Assembly (NCBI GenBank): GCA_947624785.1
Contig: CANQLV010000005.1
Coordinates: 124,001-188,000, forward strand
Direction: 5' to 3'
Source of the DNA: Akkermansia muciniphila
GTDB taxonomy: Bacteria; Verrucomicrobiota; Verrucomicrobiia; Verrucomicrobiales; Akkermansiaceae
DNA length: 64,000 nt
The notes under the pieces are model-generated. The model was given only the letters and a program-made list of their open reading frames with translations, searched no databases and had not been told where the DNA came from. A program made the translations under genes and the position numbers. Below, piece after piece: positions 16,467 to 26,402 of this stretch (the first letter of the stretch is position 1; every line of letters begins with the position of its first letter).

Positions 16467-17849
16467 ATGATTGAAACGATTACAGAAGAACAGTTGACCC
16501 CCCAGCAGGCCGAATTTTGGGTGCGCGCCCGCCAGGCGGTGGACATGAACAATTATCCCTATGCCGTCAGCCTGCTCAAGGCCCTGGTGAAGCAGCTCCC
16601 CGGCTTTCTGGAAGGCCGCAGGGCGCTCCGCGCCTGTGAAATCAGGCTGAACCCGGAAGCCAAGAAGGGCGGCTTGTTCAGCGGCATGAAAATCAGCACC
16701 AGCAAGCTCACCTCCTCCAAGAAGGATGCGGCCACCCAGCTTTCCGCGCTGGAAGACGAACTGGAAAATGATCCTTACAGCATTCCGGTCAACGAGGCCC
16801 TGTACACGGCCGCCATGGACGTGGGCTTCCCGGACCTGGCCGCCTTTGCGCTGGAAACCGTCCGCCAGGGCCATCCCGGCAACAAGAAGATGCTCCACAT
16901 GCTGGCCTCCCATTACGTTTCACGGGACATGCCCGCCCAGGCTGCGGAGGTGTACCATGACCTTGTGAAGCTGGACCCCACGGACAGCGTGGCCGTGAAG
17001 AGTGAAAAGGACTGCATGGCCCGCGCCACGATGCAGCAGCAGAAGTGGGAGGAAGCCAAGAGCTTCCGGGACGTGATGAAGAACTCCGCGGAAACAAACT
17101 CCCTGGACAAGAGCGACAAGAAGGGCCTCACCCGTGCGGAGCTGGAAGAACGCCTTGGGCTTCTCTCCGCCCGTTATGCCCAGAACCAGCAGGATCTGGC
17201 TGCCGTGCGCGACATCGCCGGCGTCTATGAACAGATGGAGGACTGGGCGAATGCCTATTCCTTCTACAACTACGCGTTCAGCCTCAGCAACAATGACATT
17301 TCCCTGGAAAACAAGGCCTCTGAAATGAACGAGCGCTACCGCAAGGCCCAGGTGGAGGAAATCCGCCGCCGCGCCGCCGCGGAGCCGGACAACAAGGAGC
17401 TTCAGGAACAACTCGCCCAATTCAGCAAGGAAGCGGCGGAACAGCAGGTGGCCGTGTGCCGCCAGCGCGTGGAAAACAACCCCACGGACCCGCAGACGCG
17501 CTTTGAACTGGGGCAGGCCCTCTTTGACTGCGGCAACTACACGGAAGCCATTCCGGAGCTCCAGCGCGCCCGCAACAACCCCCATATCCGCATCCGCGCC
17601 ATGCTGCTGCTCGGCAAGTGTTATGACGCCAAGAACATGCATGATATGGCCCTGCGCCAGTTGGAGGAAGCCAACAAGGAATTGATTGAAATGAATGACA
17701 CCAAGAAGGAAATCCTTTACATGATCGGCCTGCTTTATGAAAAGCTGGGCAAGAAGGAGGAATCCCTGGCGGCGTTCCAGCAGATTTACGACGCCGAATA
17801 CGGCTACCGCGACGTAGCCAGGCGCGTGGAATCCTCCTACAGCAATTAG
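16467..17849 (+). CDS. Tetratricopeptide-repeat protein
   Basis: This 460-residue soluble protein is built mainly of helical TPR-like repeats, for example around residues 30-65, 115-190, 235-275 and 320-420 (ALFDCGNYTEAIPELQRA and the MHDMALRQLEEANKE segment). A Lys/Ser-rich stretch at about 70-95 links the first repeat to the rest. There is no signal peptide. The ATG at 16467 (MIETITEEQL) is chosen over an in-frame upstream ATG at 16374, which adds non-helical residues. TPR proteins are scaffolds, so no specific role can be given. A hairpin at 17891 follows. Confidence 0.85.
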   Translation: MIETITEEQLTPQQAEFWVRARQAVDMNNYPYAVSLLKALVKQLPGFLEGRRALRACEIRLNPEAKKGGLFSGMKISTSKLTSSKKDAATQLSALEDELENDPYSIPVNEALYTAAMDVGFPDLAAFALETVRQGHPGNKKMLHMLASHYVSRDMPAQAAEVYHDLVKLDPTDSVAVKSEKDCMARATMQQQKWEEAKSFRDVMKNSAETNSLDKSDKKGLTRAELEERLGLLSARYAQNQQDLAAVRDIAGVYEQMEDWANAYSFYNYAFSLSNNDISLENKASEMNERYRKAQVEEIRRRAAAEPDNKELQEQLAQFSKEAAEQQVAVCRQRVENNPTDPQTRFELGQALFDCGNYTEAIPELQRARNNPHIRIRAMLLLGKCYDAKNMHDMALRQLEEANKELIEMNDTKKEILYMIGLLYEKLGKKEESLAAFQQIYDAEYGYRDVARRVESSYSN

Positions 17850-17890
17850 GATTCCAGTCCGTTCCGCGCCCGTAACGGGGTGCCATTCCC

Positions 17891-17920
17891 AAAGCCTTTG
17901 CCGTTTCCGGCAAAGGCTTT
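17891..17920 (+). terminator. Hairpin downstream of the TPR gene
   Basis: A perfect 12-bp inverted repeat (AAAGCCTTTGCC at 17891-17902 with its complement at 17909-17920, six-base loop) lies 41 bases after the TPR stop. The stem ends in TTT but the T run is short, so it may terminate only partly. Confidence 0.6.
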
Positions 17921-18152
17921 GTTGCTGGACGGACAGCATTTCTGCGGATGGGCCGCACCGGGCCTGAAACGGTCGCGGTGGTCCCCGTCCCGGGATGGCT
18001 CCTGTAAAGCGCTTTTACCGGGCACGCTCCCGTCAGGCGTATTACTTGTTCTGCCAGGTTCTGCAAAGGCAACAGCAGCGGCAGGGAGGGGGGGAGTACG
18101 CACTCCTGTAATTTTCCTTGCCCGCCTCTGCAAGAACTGGAAAAATGGCGGG

Positions 18153-18704
18153 ATGGAGAAGCTGATGCAGGCATTACTTATTATTGACGTTCAAAATGAT
18201 TATTTTCCCGGCGGCCGGTGTGAACTGGCGGGCGCCGTTGAAGCGCTTGAACGGACCAAGGCTGTACTGGGCCGGTTCCGGGAAAAGGGGCTTCCCGTTA
18301 TCTTTGTCCAGCACATCAACACCCGTCCGGGCGCTTCATTTTTCCTTCCGGACACCGCCGGCGTGGAAATCCATCCGGACATTGCTCCTGCGGGGGGCGA
18401 GCCGGTTGTCGTGAAACATGCTCCCAACAGCTTTTTCCGGACGAACCTGCTGGAACTCTTGCAAGCCAGGGAAGTGAATGAGCTGGTTGTCTGCGGAATG
18501 ATGACCCAGATGTGCATTGATACCACCGTGCGCGCGGCGAAGGATTACGGCATTCCCGTCACGCTCCTGTATGACGCGTGCGCTGCCAGGGATTTGAAGA
18601 TCATGGAGCATTCCATCCCGGCCCAGGCAGTGCAGGATGCGTATATGGCAGGCTTGAATGGAATGTTTGCGGAAATCAAGCTGGCGGAGCAACTGGAGCT
18701 TTAG
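18153..18704 (+). CDS. Isochorismatase-family cysteine hydrolase
   Basis: This 183-residue hydrolase has the isochorismatase-like fold. The family catalytic triad is visible: Asp in ALLIIDVQNDYF, Lys in VVVKHAPNSFF, and the nucleophilic Cys in GMMTQMCIDTT. Relatives hydrolyse nicotinamide, isochorismate, N-carbamoyl compounds or other amides, and the sequence does not decide among them. The ATG at 18153 (MEKLMQALLIID) or the in-frame ATG at 18165 both place the first strand correctly. The frame runs open further upstream but the extra residues are not family-like. It appears monocistronic. Confidence 0.9.
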   Translation: MEKLMQALLIIDVQNDYFPGGRCELAGAVEALERTKAVLGRFREKGLPVIFVQHINTRPGASFFLPDTAGVEIHPDIAPAGGEPVVVKHAPNSFFRTNLLELLQAREVNELVVCGMMTQMCIDTTVRAAKDYGIPVTLLYDACAARDLKIMEHSIPAQAVQDAYMAGLNGMFAEIKLAEQLEL

Positions 18705-19056
18705 GGGCCTTCTCCGCAGAGCATCCCTCCGGTAAGCAGGGCAAAACGCCCGCAGGGGAGGCGCTCCCTGTTCCTCCCGGCCCGTTTTTTTGCAAAACAC
18801 GCGGCTTGCGGGAAATCCTGTAAAATATATCCACGGTTAATCAACCTGAACCTGGATAACGGAAATGGAACAATGCCGGGCGTTCTCCGCATCGGGCGAA
18901 CCGAGCATGTCTCTCAGGGACGCCGAGGGAGGGATTTCCGGTGATTCTGCTGATTGGCGGCAGCACGCATCCGTACTTTCGCGGAGGGTGAAACGGGGGT
19001 GAATTCCCGGCGTCTCCATTTTGCCCTTGCTCCTTGAAAGGGAAATGTTAGCGTGA
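18705..19056. other. Intergenic region before the exported-protein quartet
   Basis: About 350 bases without a convincing gene. An AT-rich patch (TAAAATATAT near 18820) could hold a promoter -10, but no well-spaced -35 accompanies it. No RNA gene is recognised. Confidence 0.35.
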
Positions 19057-19914
19057 ATGATTATGAAAACTGCCTCCATGAAACTTTTCTCCGCTATTTC
19101 ACTCCTGCACCTGTGTGCGGGTGTTTCCGCTCCGGGTGCCGGGCCTCCTCCGGAAAAGACGGTTTCCGCGGTTCTCCTGTCGGCTGTCGGTGAGGCCTCA
19201 TGGAACCCCGGATTGAAAACACCGGAAAAAAAGTTCAGGATCAGGCTGGGTTTTTCCGTTCCTGTTCCCGGTAAAATCGTAGATTGCAGGAAGGAAGGCT
19301 TCCTGCTGGACATACGTGATTCCACCGGCTCAGGGCGGGCATCTCGCGGTTATGATCATTTTATGGATTCCGGTACGCCGGAGGTCACGCTGGAAATGGA
19401 ACATTGGACTCCCTCCCCGGAAGCCGGCTGGGTGAGTGTGAAGGGGAATGTGCCGCTCATGATCGCGGAAAAGGAGGTGATGTCGGAAGGGGTCCTTTTC
19501 TCCATGGATAAGAAGAAGGAAAAGCAGTCTCTTGTTCTGAAAGGGGGAGCCCTGGCGGATGACGGGCGGCAGGGCGATGTGAAGACTGCGCTGGAAATAA
19601 GAACGTGGTCGCCCAACAGGAATTCCGGGAAAATAAGGCTGGAGGTAAACCTCAAATCTCCTTGCGTCCTGGGCATCAGTGAAGTAACGCTCATAAAACC
19701 GGACGGCGCTCCCGTTCTAGGAAGAAGGGGCTGGGGCCATTCTTCCGCTTCCGACGGTTCCTCCGAATGGCAGTGGCATTACGATCTGGAACCCGGGGAA
19801 AAAGGAAAAGTGCAGGTATTTGTGAGCTACATGAGTGAATTGAAACTGGTGAATGTTCCTGTGGAGATGAAATTCAGCTTGTCCGGAATGGTCCGGGAAA
19901 CTTCAGGGCAATAG
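19057..19914 (+). CDS. Exported protein, quartet member 1 (type A)
   Basis: A 285-residue secreted protein of unknown family. In-frame ATGs at 19057, 19063 and 19078 precede the signal peptide (MKLFSAISLLHLCAGVSA); 19078 gives the most compact signal. The mature part is predicted to be mainly beta strands. It shares with the next three genes a central W-x-x-x-K-G-x-x-x-x-P segment (WVSVKGNVP) and a C-terminal pattern P-V-x-x-x-x-x-x-x-x-G-x-x-R-E. It is closest to the third gene: both carry PDGAP followed by a Gly/Ser-rich turn. It starts an operon-like run of four paralogues. Confidence 0.7.
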   Translation: MIMKTASMKLFSAISLLHLCAGVSAPGAGPPPEKTVSAVLLSAVGEASWNPGLKTPEKKFRIRLGFSVPVPGKIVDCRKEGFLLDIRDSTGSGRASRGYDHFMDSGTPEVTLEMEHWTPSPEAGWVSVKGNVPLMIAEKEVMSEGVLFSMDKKKEKQSLVLKGGALADDGRQGDVKTALEIRTWSPNRNSGKIRLEVNLKSPCVLGISEVTLIKPDGAPVLGRRGWGHSSASDGSSEWQWHYDLEPGEKGKVQVFVSYMSELKLVNVPVEMKFSLSGMVRETSGQ

Positions 19915-19919
19915 GGACG

Positions 19920-20837
19920 ATGAATGCGGTGCATTTTTTATGGTGCGGCCTTGGCCTTTGCCTGCTGGGCTGGCAGCCATGCCAGGGAGCTGGGGGCGGG
20001 AAGACGGAAAAAAAGGTGGCAATGGTTTTTAAGGAGGCGGGGCTGGAGCGCAGCATGGAAAATGACGGGAGGCCGGGAAAACTGCAATGGAAATGCCGCG
20101 CCGTTCTTTTTGTCCGGGAGCCCTGGGGGTTTGGGGAACGTTCTTTTGCGGAAGACCAGTCCCTGGGAATGTGGGATGCGGAGGGCAGGGAACTGTCCCC
20201 TGTAGAATTCCATACGGGGTGGCGGAGTGAAAACCATGAAAAAGGAGTGAGTTCCACGGAACTTGCAGGCGTTGCTGCCAAGCTGCCTCCCGCCGGCTGC
20301 ACATGGTTCCGGCTGAAGGGATGCCTGAGAATTCCGGTGGTGCGCATGCTGAAAAGTCCTGTTTATGAACTGCCTTTAAAACAGGGGGCTTCTTCCCTCA
20401 TTCCATTGCCGGGCTTGGAGGAAGCGGATAGCAGAAATGTGAATGATGTGGTGGAATCAAACGATCTGCCCGTGGGGGAGCTTTACGTGAAGAAATGTGA
20501 ATGGACGGAGGGAGACGAAGGGAAGACCTTCGTTCTGGGCATTTGTCTGGACGCAAATAGCCTCTTTCAGCCGGAAAAATTTCAACTCCTTGATGAGAAG
20601 GGAAAAGTGCTGGATGATGCAAATCCCGACAGTTCCGACATCGATGAAAAATCGAGAAGCTGGACGGCGGATTTTACGTTTTCACTTCCGGAAAAGATGG
20701 GCACGGACAAATGCAGGGTCCGCTTGATTTACAGGACAACGACGGAGTATGTTTCCGTTCCTGTGGACGCCAGGTTCGGCATAGGCGGGGAAATCCGGGA
20801 GGAACCGGAAAAGCGGGGAGGAAAGAAAGCCGGCTAG
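19920..20837 (+). CDS. Exported protein, quartet member 2 (type B)
   Basis: A 305-residue protein with a signal peptide (MNAVHFLWCGLGLCLLGWQPCQGAG) starting five bases after the previous gene. It has the WFRLKGCLRIPV version of the quartet's central motif, then KSPVYELPL and IPLPG, and near the C terminus YVSVPVDARFG and GEIREE. These segments match the fourth gene (ESPVYELPL, VPLPG, VSVPVDVKLG, GEIREE) far better than the two neighbours, so genes 2 and 4 form one subtype. The family is unknown and no catalytic motif is seen. Confidence 0.7.
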   Translation: MNAVHFLWCGLGLCLLGWQPCQGAGGGKTEKKVAMVFKEAGLERSMENDGRPGKLQWKCRAVLFVREPWGFGERSFAEDQSLGMWDAEGRELSPVEFHTGWRSENHEKGVSSTELAGVAAKLPPAGCTWFRLKGCLRIPVVRMLKSPVYELPLKQGASSLIPLPGLEEADSRNVNDVVESNDLPVGELYVKKCEWTEGDEGKTFVLGICLDANSLFQPEKFQLLDEKGKVLDDANPDSSDIDEKSRSWTADFTFSLPEKMGTDKCRVRLIYRTTTEYVSVPVDARFGIGGEIREEPEKRGGKKAG

Positions 20838-20940
20838 TGTTGTGCCGGGAACGGTGCTTCTTCTCTGGCGGCAGTCCCTTTTCATCTTGTGCCGTTCCGC
20901 GGACGTGCTATGCTGGAAAAGTACCCTTAACCTACTGCCC

Positions 20941-21807
20941 ATGTTTCATTACTGCCTGCCCTGGCTGGCCGCGTTCTGGTTCGCGGCCGTTTCCGGCTCC
21001 GCTGCCGGAAAGGAAAGCCCTGAAGAACCTGCCGTAACCGTTTCCCTGGATGGTTGGAGAACGAAGCTCCATGAGTCCTTGCCGTTTTCAAAAGCCAGCC
21101 AGTCGTTTTCCATGGATTTGAAGGTCAGGGAAACGTCTTCTTCATGGAAGGTGGCTTATGGAGGGGAGTCCGGTTCCGAGCTGGCCCTGACGGATTCGGA
21201 AGGAAGTTCTCCCGCCAGGACGAATTGCCGTTACAGTGACTCCCGTTCCTCGGAGCAGAGCAATGTAGCCGGAACAATCTTTATAAGCACGCCTTCCTGG
21301 CTCCCTTCGGAAAAAGCCAGATGGGTGGAAGTCAAGGGAGAGGTTCCCTTGATTATGTACAGCGGTCCCGCCGTTTCGGAGAGGGTGACGCTCAAGATGT
21401 CGGTCAAGGATTTCTCCGTTCCGCTGGTGCTCAAGAACGCCGGATTGGACGGCGGGGACGTAAAGGTCAAACTGAAAGGCCATTATGACGAGGGCGGAGA
21501 TGACACGAAGGGGTATATGCTGCGGGTGGAAGTCCATTCTTCCGCACCGCTTGGCTTTCTGGATTTTGAACTGCATTCCCCGGATGGCGCTCCGCTGGTG
21601 ACGGAAAATTACGGTTCCAGCTCCGGACGCTCCCTGAAGAGTTATGACTGGAGCCGGTATTTCCGGATGCAGGGGAAGAAGGAGGAGGAACTGAAGGTGG
21701 CCGTTCAATATGCGGCGGGATTAAGGAAAATCATGGCGCCCGTCCGTATCCGGTGCGGCCTGTCCGGCGCCGTGGAACAACAGGATACCCTGAACAAGGA
21801 GAACTAG
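20941..21807 (+). CDS. Exported protein, quartet member 3 (type A)
   Basis: A 288-residue protein. The ATG at 20941 begins a good signal peptide (MFHYCLPWLAAFWFAAVSGSAAG); an in-frame start at 20842 would add 33 residues with no signal character. It has the central motif WVEVKGEVPLIM and the later SPDGAPLVTENYGSSSG, which match the first gene (KPDGAPVLGRRGWGHSS). The C terminus shows the shared pattern in diverged form (APVRIRCGLSGAVEQ). The 103-base gap before it is the only sizeable gap in the array. Function is unknown. Confidence 0.7.
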   Translation: MFHYCLPWLAAFWFAAVSGSAAGKESPEEPAVTVSLDGWRTKLHESLPFSKASQSFSMDLKVRETSSSWKVAYGGESGSELALTDSEGSSPARTNCRYSDSRSSEQSNVAGTIFISTPSWLPSEKARWVEVKGEVPLIMYSGPAVSERVTLKMSVKDFSVPLVLKNAGLDGGDVKVKLKGHYDEGGDDTKGYMLRVEVHSSAPLGFLDFELHSPDGAPLVTENYGSSSGRSLKSYDWSRYFRMQGKKEEELKVAVQYAAGLRKIMAPVRIRCGLSGAVEQQDTLNKEN

Positions 21808-21808
21808 G

Positions 21809-22714
21809 ATGAACAGGCAGAGCATTATTGTTGCCCGGTTTTTGCTATGCGCCGCTGCGGCGTTGGGAATGGCGGCGTGGGGCGGCGGCAAGACGGAGGA
21901 AAAAAATCCGGTGAAGGCCGTTTTTGTTTCCGTCGGCATGGAAAAAAACAGCATGTGGATTAACGGAGTGCCCCGGGAATCCCCTCTGCAGCTGAAGTTC
22001 GGAGTAAATTTCAGCGTCCAGGCCCCCTTGGGCTTTGGGACGCAATATAATGACGGTATCCAGTATCTGGAGGCGACCGATTCCACCGGCAGGAAGCTGG
22101 CTCCGGCAGAGTTTAAGATGGGCGGCATGTATCCCCGGAGTGAAGGCGGAATGGTACAGGCAACCGTCAATGGAGTTGCCGGAGAACTGCCTTCTCCGGA
22201 CGCTTCCTGGGTGCGGCTGAAAGGGGTGTTCCGCGTTCCCGTCTCCCGTTCCATGGAGAGCCCTGTTTACGAACTTCCCCTGGCGGAAGAGGCGGAAGAG
22301 CATGTGCCGCTGCCGGGGGCCAATGACCGGGAGGAAGCGGTAGGCGGAGACATCGTCCTGTCTGAAAGCGCGCCTACGGGCAGGCTTTTCCTGAAAGAGT
22401 GCAGCACGTTTGAAAGGAACGGAAAAAAGATGAGGAAAATGATTCTTGGGCTGTGGGTGGAAAGCTCCTTCGACCTGGACCGTTTTGAAATTCTCAATGA
22501 GAAGGATGAAGTCCTGGAAACGGAATCCCGGGGCGGGGGGAGCAGCATGAGCTCCTCCTACCGTGAATGGACGAAGCGCCTGCAGTTTGAAGAGCCGGAG
22601 AATATGCAAAAACTCAGGTTCCGCATGATTTACAAGGTTCCGGTGGAGCCGGTTTCCGTTCCCGTGGACGTCAAGCTGGGCATGAGGGGAGAGATCAGGG
22701 AGGAGAAGAAGTAA
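21809..22714 (+). CDS. Exported protein, quartet member 4 (type B)
   Basis: A 301-residue protein that starts one base after the third gene's stop. Its signal peptide (MNRQSIIVARFLLCAAAALGMAAWG) is followed by GGGKTEEK, like the second gene's GGGKTEKK. It carries WVRLKGVFRVPV, ESPVYELPL, VPLPG and GEIREE, so it is the closest partner of gene 2. Together the array reads A-B-A-B, which suggests that an ancestral pair was duplicated in tandem. Function is unknown. Confidence 0.7.
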   Translation: MNRQSIIVARFLLCAAAALGMAAWGGGKTEEKNPVKAVFVSVGMEKNSMWINGVPRESPLQLKFGVNFSVQAPLGFGTQYNDGIQYLEATDSTGRKLAPAEFKMGGMYPRSEGGMVQATVNGVAGELPSPDASWVRLKGVFRVPVSRSMESPVYELPLAEEAEEHVPLPGANDREEAVGGDIVLSESAPTGRLFLKECSTFERNGKKMRKMILGLWVESSFDLDRFEILNEKDEVLETESRGGGSSMSSSYREWTKRLQFEEPENMQKLRFRMIYKVPVEPVSVPVDVKLGMRGEIREEKK

Positions 22715-22795
22715 GGCGCCCTTCTCTGCCTCCTGCTTCGGCATCAGGACTCCCTGGGGTGTGTCTCCGGCGGGGATTTTCCGGAGCTGGCCGCG

Positions 22796-23545
22796 TTAAA
22801 GCACCTTGGAGAAGAATTCCTTCAGCCTGGGGTTGGCGGGATGGTCGATCATCTGGGCGGGAGGCCCTTCTTCCACGATTTTCCCCTTGTCCATGAACAG
22901 GACGCGGGAGGCTACCTCGCGCGCAAACCCTATTTCATGGGTGACCACCACCATGGTCAGCCCTCCCTGCGCCAGGTCCTTCATCAGGGAGAGCACTTCC
23001 CCCACCATTTCCGGGTCCAGGGCGGACGTCGGTTCGTCAAACAGGATGACGTCCGGATTCATGACCAGGGCGCGCACGATGGCGATGCGCTGCTTCTGCC
23101 CCCCGGAAAGCTGGAGGGGATAGGAGTTCCGCTTGTCGTACAGCCCGATGCGCCGGAGCAGGGTTTCCGCCTGGGCCACGGCCTCCTTCCTGGTGGAGCG
23201 TCCCGTTTTGACCGGGGCGATCGTGATGTTTTCCAGAATGGTCAGGTGCGGGAAAAGGTTGAAGTGCTGGAAGACCATGCCCACGTGCCGGCGGAATTGG
23301 TTGACGTCCGTGCAGGGGGAGGTGACCAGCTCCCCCTTGAAGAGGATTTCCCCGGAGGTGGGTTCCTCCAGCAGGTTCAGGCAGCGCAGGAAGGTGCTTT
23401 TCCCGGAGCCGGACGGGCCCACGATGAAGACCACCTCCCCCCGGTCAATCTGCGTGGTGACGTCATTGACCGCAGGCACGGAGTTGAATTCCTTCACCAG
23501 GCGGCTGATCTGGAACATGGGGGCGTTTCCGGGCTGTTCATTCAT
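22796..23545 (-). CDS. Amino-acid ABC transporter ATP-binding protein
   Basis: A 249-residue ATPase that powers uptake of a polar amino acid. Walker [10 protein letters not shown], the Q-loop [12 protein letters not shown], the ABC signature LSGGQKQR, Walker [13 protein letters not shown] and the switch His in VVTHEIGFA are all present. The sequence is closest in character to GlnQ/GltL-type polar amino-acid importers. It overlaps the upstream binding-protein/permease gene by eight bases, so the two form one operon and one transporter. Confidence 0.95.
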   Translation of the reverse strand: MNEQPGNAPMFQISRLVKEFNSVPAVNDVTTQIDRGEVVFIVGPSGSGKSTFLRCLNLLEEPTSGEILFKGELVTSPCTDVNQFRRHVGMVFQHFNLFPHLTILENITIAPVKTGRSTRKEAVAQAETLLRRIGLYDKRNSYPLQLSGGQKQRIAIVRALVMNPDVILFDEPTSALDPEMVGEVLSLMKDLAQGGLTMVVVTHEIGFAREVASRVLFMDKGKIVEEGPPAQMIDHPANPRLKEFFSKVL

Positions 23546-25022
23546 TGTTTTTCAGTCTCCTTTCCAGTTTGCCGAGCAGCCAGCTGAACAGCATGACTAC
23601 GGAGAGGTAAATCAGGGCTACGGCCGTCAGGGGCATGAAGGCGGTGTAAGTCTGGCTCCGGATGATGTCCCCGCCCTTGGTCAAATCCTGGAGGGCGATG
23701 TAGCCGGAGACGCTGGTCTCCTTCAGCAGTACAATGAATTCGTTACCCAGCGCGGGCAGCACGTTTTTAAAGGCCTGGGGCAGGATGATGTAAATCATGG
23801 TCTGGGCGTATCCCAGGCCAAGGCTGCGCCCGGCTTCAAACTGCCCCTTGTCAATGGCCATGATGCCGCCGCGGATGATTTCCGCCACGTAGGCGCCGGA
23901 GTTGAAGCCGAAGGCCACCACGGCCACCAGCACCTTGCTGACGTCCACGGCGCCGAAGATCACAAAGTAGATGATGAGCAGTTGCACGACTACGGGCGTG
24001 CCGCGGATGACCGTCAGGTACAGTTTGCAGAGGGCGTTCAGGAAGCGGAGATTGCCCGTTTTATCATGCGTGGCGCGGATGACGGCCACCACAAAGCCCA
24101 TCAGGATGCCCAGCAGAACGGCAAAGAAGGAGACCTCCATCGTGACCAGGAAGCCGTTGGCCAGGTATTTCCAGCGGCCTTCCTGCATGAAGTTGACGTC
24201 AAAGGAGTCCTTCAGGTCCAGCCACATGTTTTCCAGCCAGTTTCCCCCGGCGGCGCGTTTTCCGGCCCCCACGGCGGACCTGACCTGCATGGCCGCATAA
24301 GCGTTACGTATTTCCTCCAGCCTGCCGGAGGCTTTCAGGTCCGCGATGGCGCTGTTGATGTCCTGGAGAAGTTCCGGATTTCCCTTGCGGACGGCAATGG
24401 CATAGGATTCTGAGGTGAGGGGTTCCGGCAGGATTTCCAGCCGGTCGTTGCCCGCCACGTACATCCTGGCCGGGTCCTGATCAATCACGGCTGCGTCCAC
24501 CTTGCCCGCCGCCACGGCGGCTACGGCCAGCGCCCCGTTGGGGAAGCGTTCCGGCTGCTGGATGTTCCGGGTGACGTAGGTGTCTCCCGTGGCTCCGTGC
24601 TGCACGCCGATTCTCCTGCCGCGGATGTCCTCCCGGCCCCGGATGGGGGAGCCTTTGGGGACGATGATGACCTGCGCGGCTTCCACGTAGGGAATGGAGA
24701 AGTCCACCTTTCCCCGGCGTTCCGGAGTGACCGTGATGCCGGAGGCGGCCACGTCCGCCTTTCCGGAGACCACCGCCGTAATCACGGAGTCAAAGCTCAT
24801 GTCTTCAATGACCAGCTCCCTGCCGGAGCGCCGGGCCACCTCCCGCATGATTTCCGGGTCGATGCCCATGATGGCGTTCCCCTCCCGGAATTCGTAGGGA
24901 GGGAAGGTCGCTTCCGTCACCATCAGGATTCTGCCGTTTTCCGCCGCTCCCGCGCCGCAGCATAAGAGGAGCCAGCCCGTCAGCAGGACTCCGAGGTTTT
25001 TCAGGAAGGAAATGGAGGGCAT
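23538..25022 (-). CDS. Amino-acid ABC transporter, fused binding protein and permease
   Basis: A 494-residue fusion. Residues 1-26 are a signal peptide, about 30-255 form a family-3 extracellular solute-binding domain ([43 protein letters not shown]), and about 280-490 a permease with several membrane segments and the EAA loop ([25 protein letters not shown]). The ligand Arg in the [11 protein letters not shown] region is typical of polar amino-acid binders. Such natural fusions tether the receptor to the channel. The partner ATPase is the overlapping next gene. Homodimerisation would provide two permease and two binding domains. Confidence 0.93.
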   Translation of the reverse strand: MPSISFLKNLGVLLTGWLLLCCGAGAAENGRILMVTEATFPPYEFREGNAIMGIDPEIMREVARRSGRELVIEDMSFDSVITAVVSGKADVAASGITVTPERRGKVDFSIPYVEAAQVIIVPKGSPIRGREDIRGRRIGVQHGATGDTYVTRNIQQPERFPNGALAVAAVAAGKVDAAVIDQDPARMYVAGNDRLEILPEPLTSESYAIAVRKGNPELLQDINSAIADLKASGRLEEIRNAYAAMQVRSAVGAGKRAAGGNWLENMWLDLKDSFDVNFMQEGRWKYLANGFLVTMEVSFFAVLLGILMGFVVAVIRATHDKTGNLRFLNALCKLYLTVIRGTPVVVQLLIIYFVIFGAVDVSKVLVAVVAFGFNSGAYVAEIIRGGIMAIDKGQFEAGRSLGLGYAQTMIYIILPQAFKNVLPALGNEFIVLLKETSVSGYIALQDLTKGGDIIRSQTYTAFMPLTAVALIYLSVVMLFSWLLGKLERRLKNNE

Positions 25023-25177
25023 GGAAGGTAGGGAAAAAACGGTGGCGGCTGAACCGCCGGGATATATGATTTACCCGCCCGGAACGCAATAAAAAATTGT
25101 TTCTTCCCGGTTCCGGCTTTTTCCGGCCCTGCGGCGGCTGTGCCGGGGGGCGCGGATTCCCCCGTGCGGGAATGGAT

Positions 25178-26248
25178 TCAGCGGACCAGCCGCAGAAGGA
25201 TCCGGCGCAGCCTGTAGGCGGTTTTTTTCAGGAAGGTATGGCGGCTGAGTTCCGCGTAGGCCGCGGCGGCGTCATTCCGGCGCATGGCGGAAAGGAAGGC
25301 GTCACCACGGGCGGAATGGGCTTCCAGCGCCTGGCTCCAGATGGAGCTGGCGTTCAGTTTTTCAAGCGCCTGCGGCATGCCGTCCGCCGTCAATTTTCCG
25401 GAGACGGCCAGGGTTGCCAGAAAGCTGCGCATGTTGTTGAGGAAGGCCCCCAGTTCGCTTTTTTTCCAGTCTTCCCGGTCCGTCAGGGCCAGCTTGAGGG
25501 AATGAAGGCGGAGCATGTCGTCAAACAGGGAGAGGGACAGGTTCCCGGTCACCCCTCCGAATTTATAGATATACACTTCCTTTGCCAGCACGGCGATCCG
25601 TTCCGCCCTGGGGAAGACCTGGAGGTTGAAGAGCTGGTCTTCCGCATACCTGAGCCCGCTGGGGGCGGGGCGGCTGGACAGAAGGAATTCCCTTCTGTAA
25701 AGCTTGATGCACATTTTCCCGTAGGTGTAGAACAGGCCGTGCCTGTCCATGCCGAAGAAGCCGGAATAGTAGGAGGACAGGAATTCCTCCCTTTCCACCA
25801 CCCGGCTGTGCGGGATATGGCCGTCCTTCCTGCGGAAGAGGCCGAAGCGGTCCAGGTAGCGGACGTAGTCCCCGATGACGACGTCCGCCCGCTCCCGGAC
25901 GGCCATTTGAGCCATGGCTTCCACGCTGTCCGGAAAAATGGCGTCGTCACCGTCCACGAACATCACATACTCTCCCGCGGCCATGTCCATGCCGGCGTAG
26001 CGCGCGGCGTCCACCCCCGCGTTCTGCTGGGTGATGACCCTGATGTTCCGATGCCGCGCCGCATAGGCTTTCAGGATATGCGCCGTGCGGTCCGTGGAAC
26101 CGTCATTGACCAGGATGATTTCCAGCGGTGACCAGGTCTGGCGCAGCAGGCTGTCCAGGCAGGAGGAAACGCACGTTTCCAGATTGTACACGGGAACGAT
26201 GATGCTGACGAGGGGAGCCTCCGGAATGGTTTGAACAGGGTATTGCAT
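25178..26248 (-). CDS. Family 2 glycosyltransferase
   Basis: A 356-residue GT-A transferase that adds a sugar from a nucleotide donor, probably to the polysaccharide made by the adjacent operon. The N-terminal half shows VSIIVPVYN, LVNDGSTDRT and the metal-binding FVDGDD; the C-terminal 150 residues are helical. The ATG at 26248 (MQYPVQTIPEAPLVSIIVPVYN) is chosen; the frame runs 37 codons further upstream with a sequence unlike any GT2 start. It is the only gene of the polysaccharide locus on the minus strand and is divergent from it. Confidence 0.9.
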   Translation of the reverse strand: MQYPVQTIPEAPLVSIIVPVYNLETCVSSCLDSLLRQTWSPLEIILVNDGSTDRTAHILKAYAARHRNIRVITQQNAGVDAARYAGMDMAAGEYVMFVDGDDAIFPDSVEAMAQMAVRERADVVIGDYVRYLDRFGLFRRKDGHIPHSRVVEREEFLSSYYSGFFGMDRHGLFYTYGKMCIKLYRREFLLSSRPAPSGLRYAEDQLFNLQVFPRAERIAVLAKEVYIYKFGGVTGNLSLSLFDDMLRLHSLKLALTDREDWKKSELGAFLNNMRSFLATLAVSGKLTADGMPQALEKLNASSIWSQALEAHSARGDAFLSAMRRNDAAAAYAELSRHTFLKKTAYRLRRILLRLVR

Positions 26249-26402
26249 GGGTGCGGTCGTAAAGGTTCCGCCGCCATGAACAGGATGCCTGCCTGAACGG
26301 AAGCAGGGGACATGGGCCGGACCGGAGGAAACAATAGGGCATCCGGGCACGTCAAACAATGCTGAAAAGCTGGTTTCTACATTGCCGTATAGTTAGAGTC
26401 AT

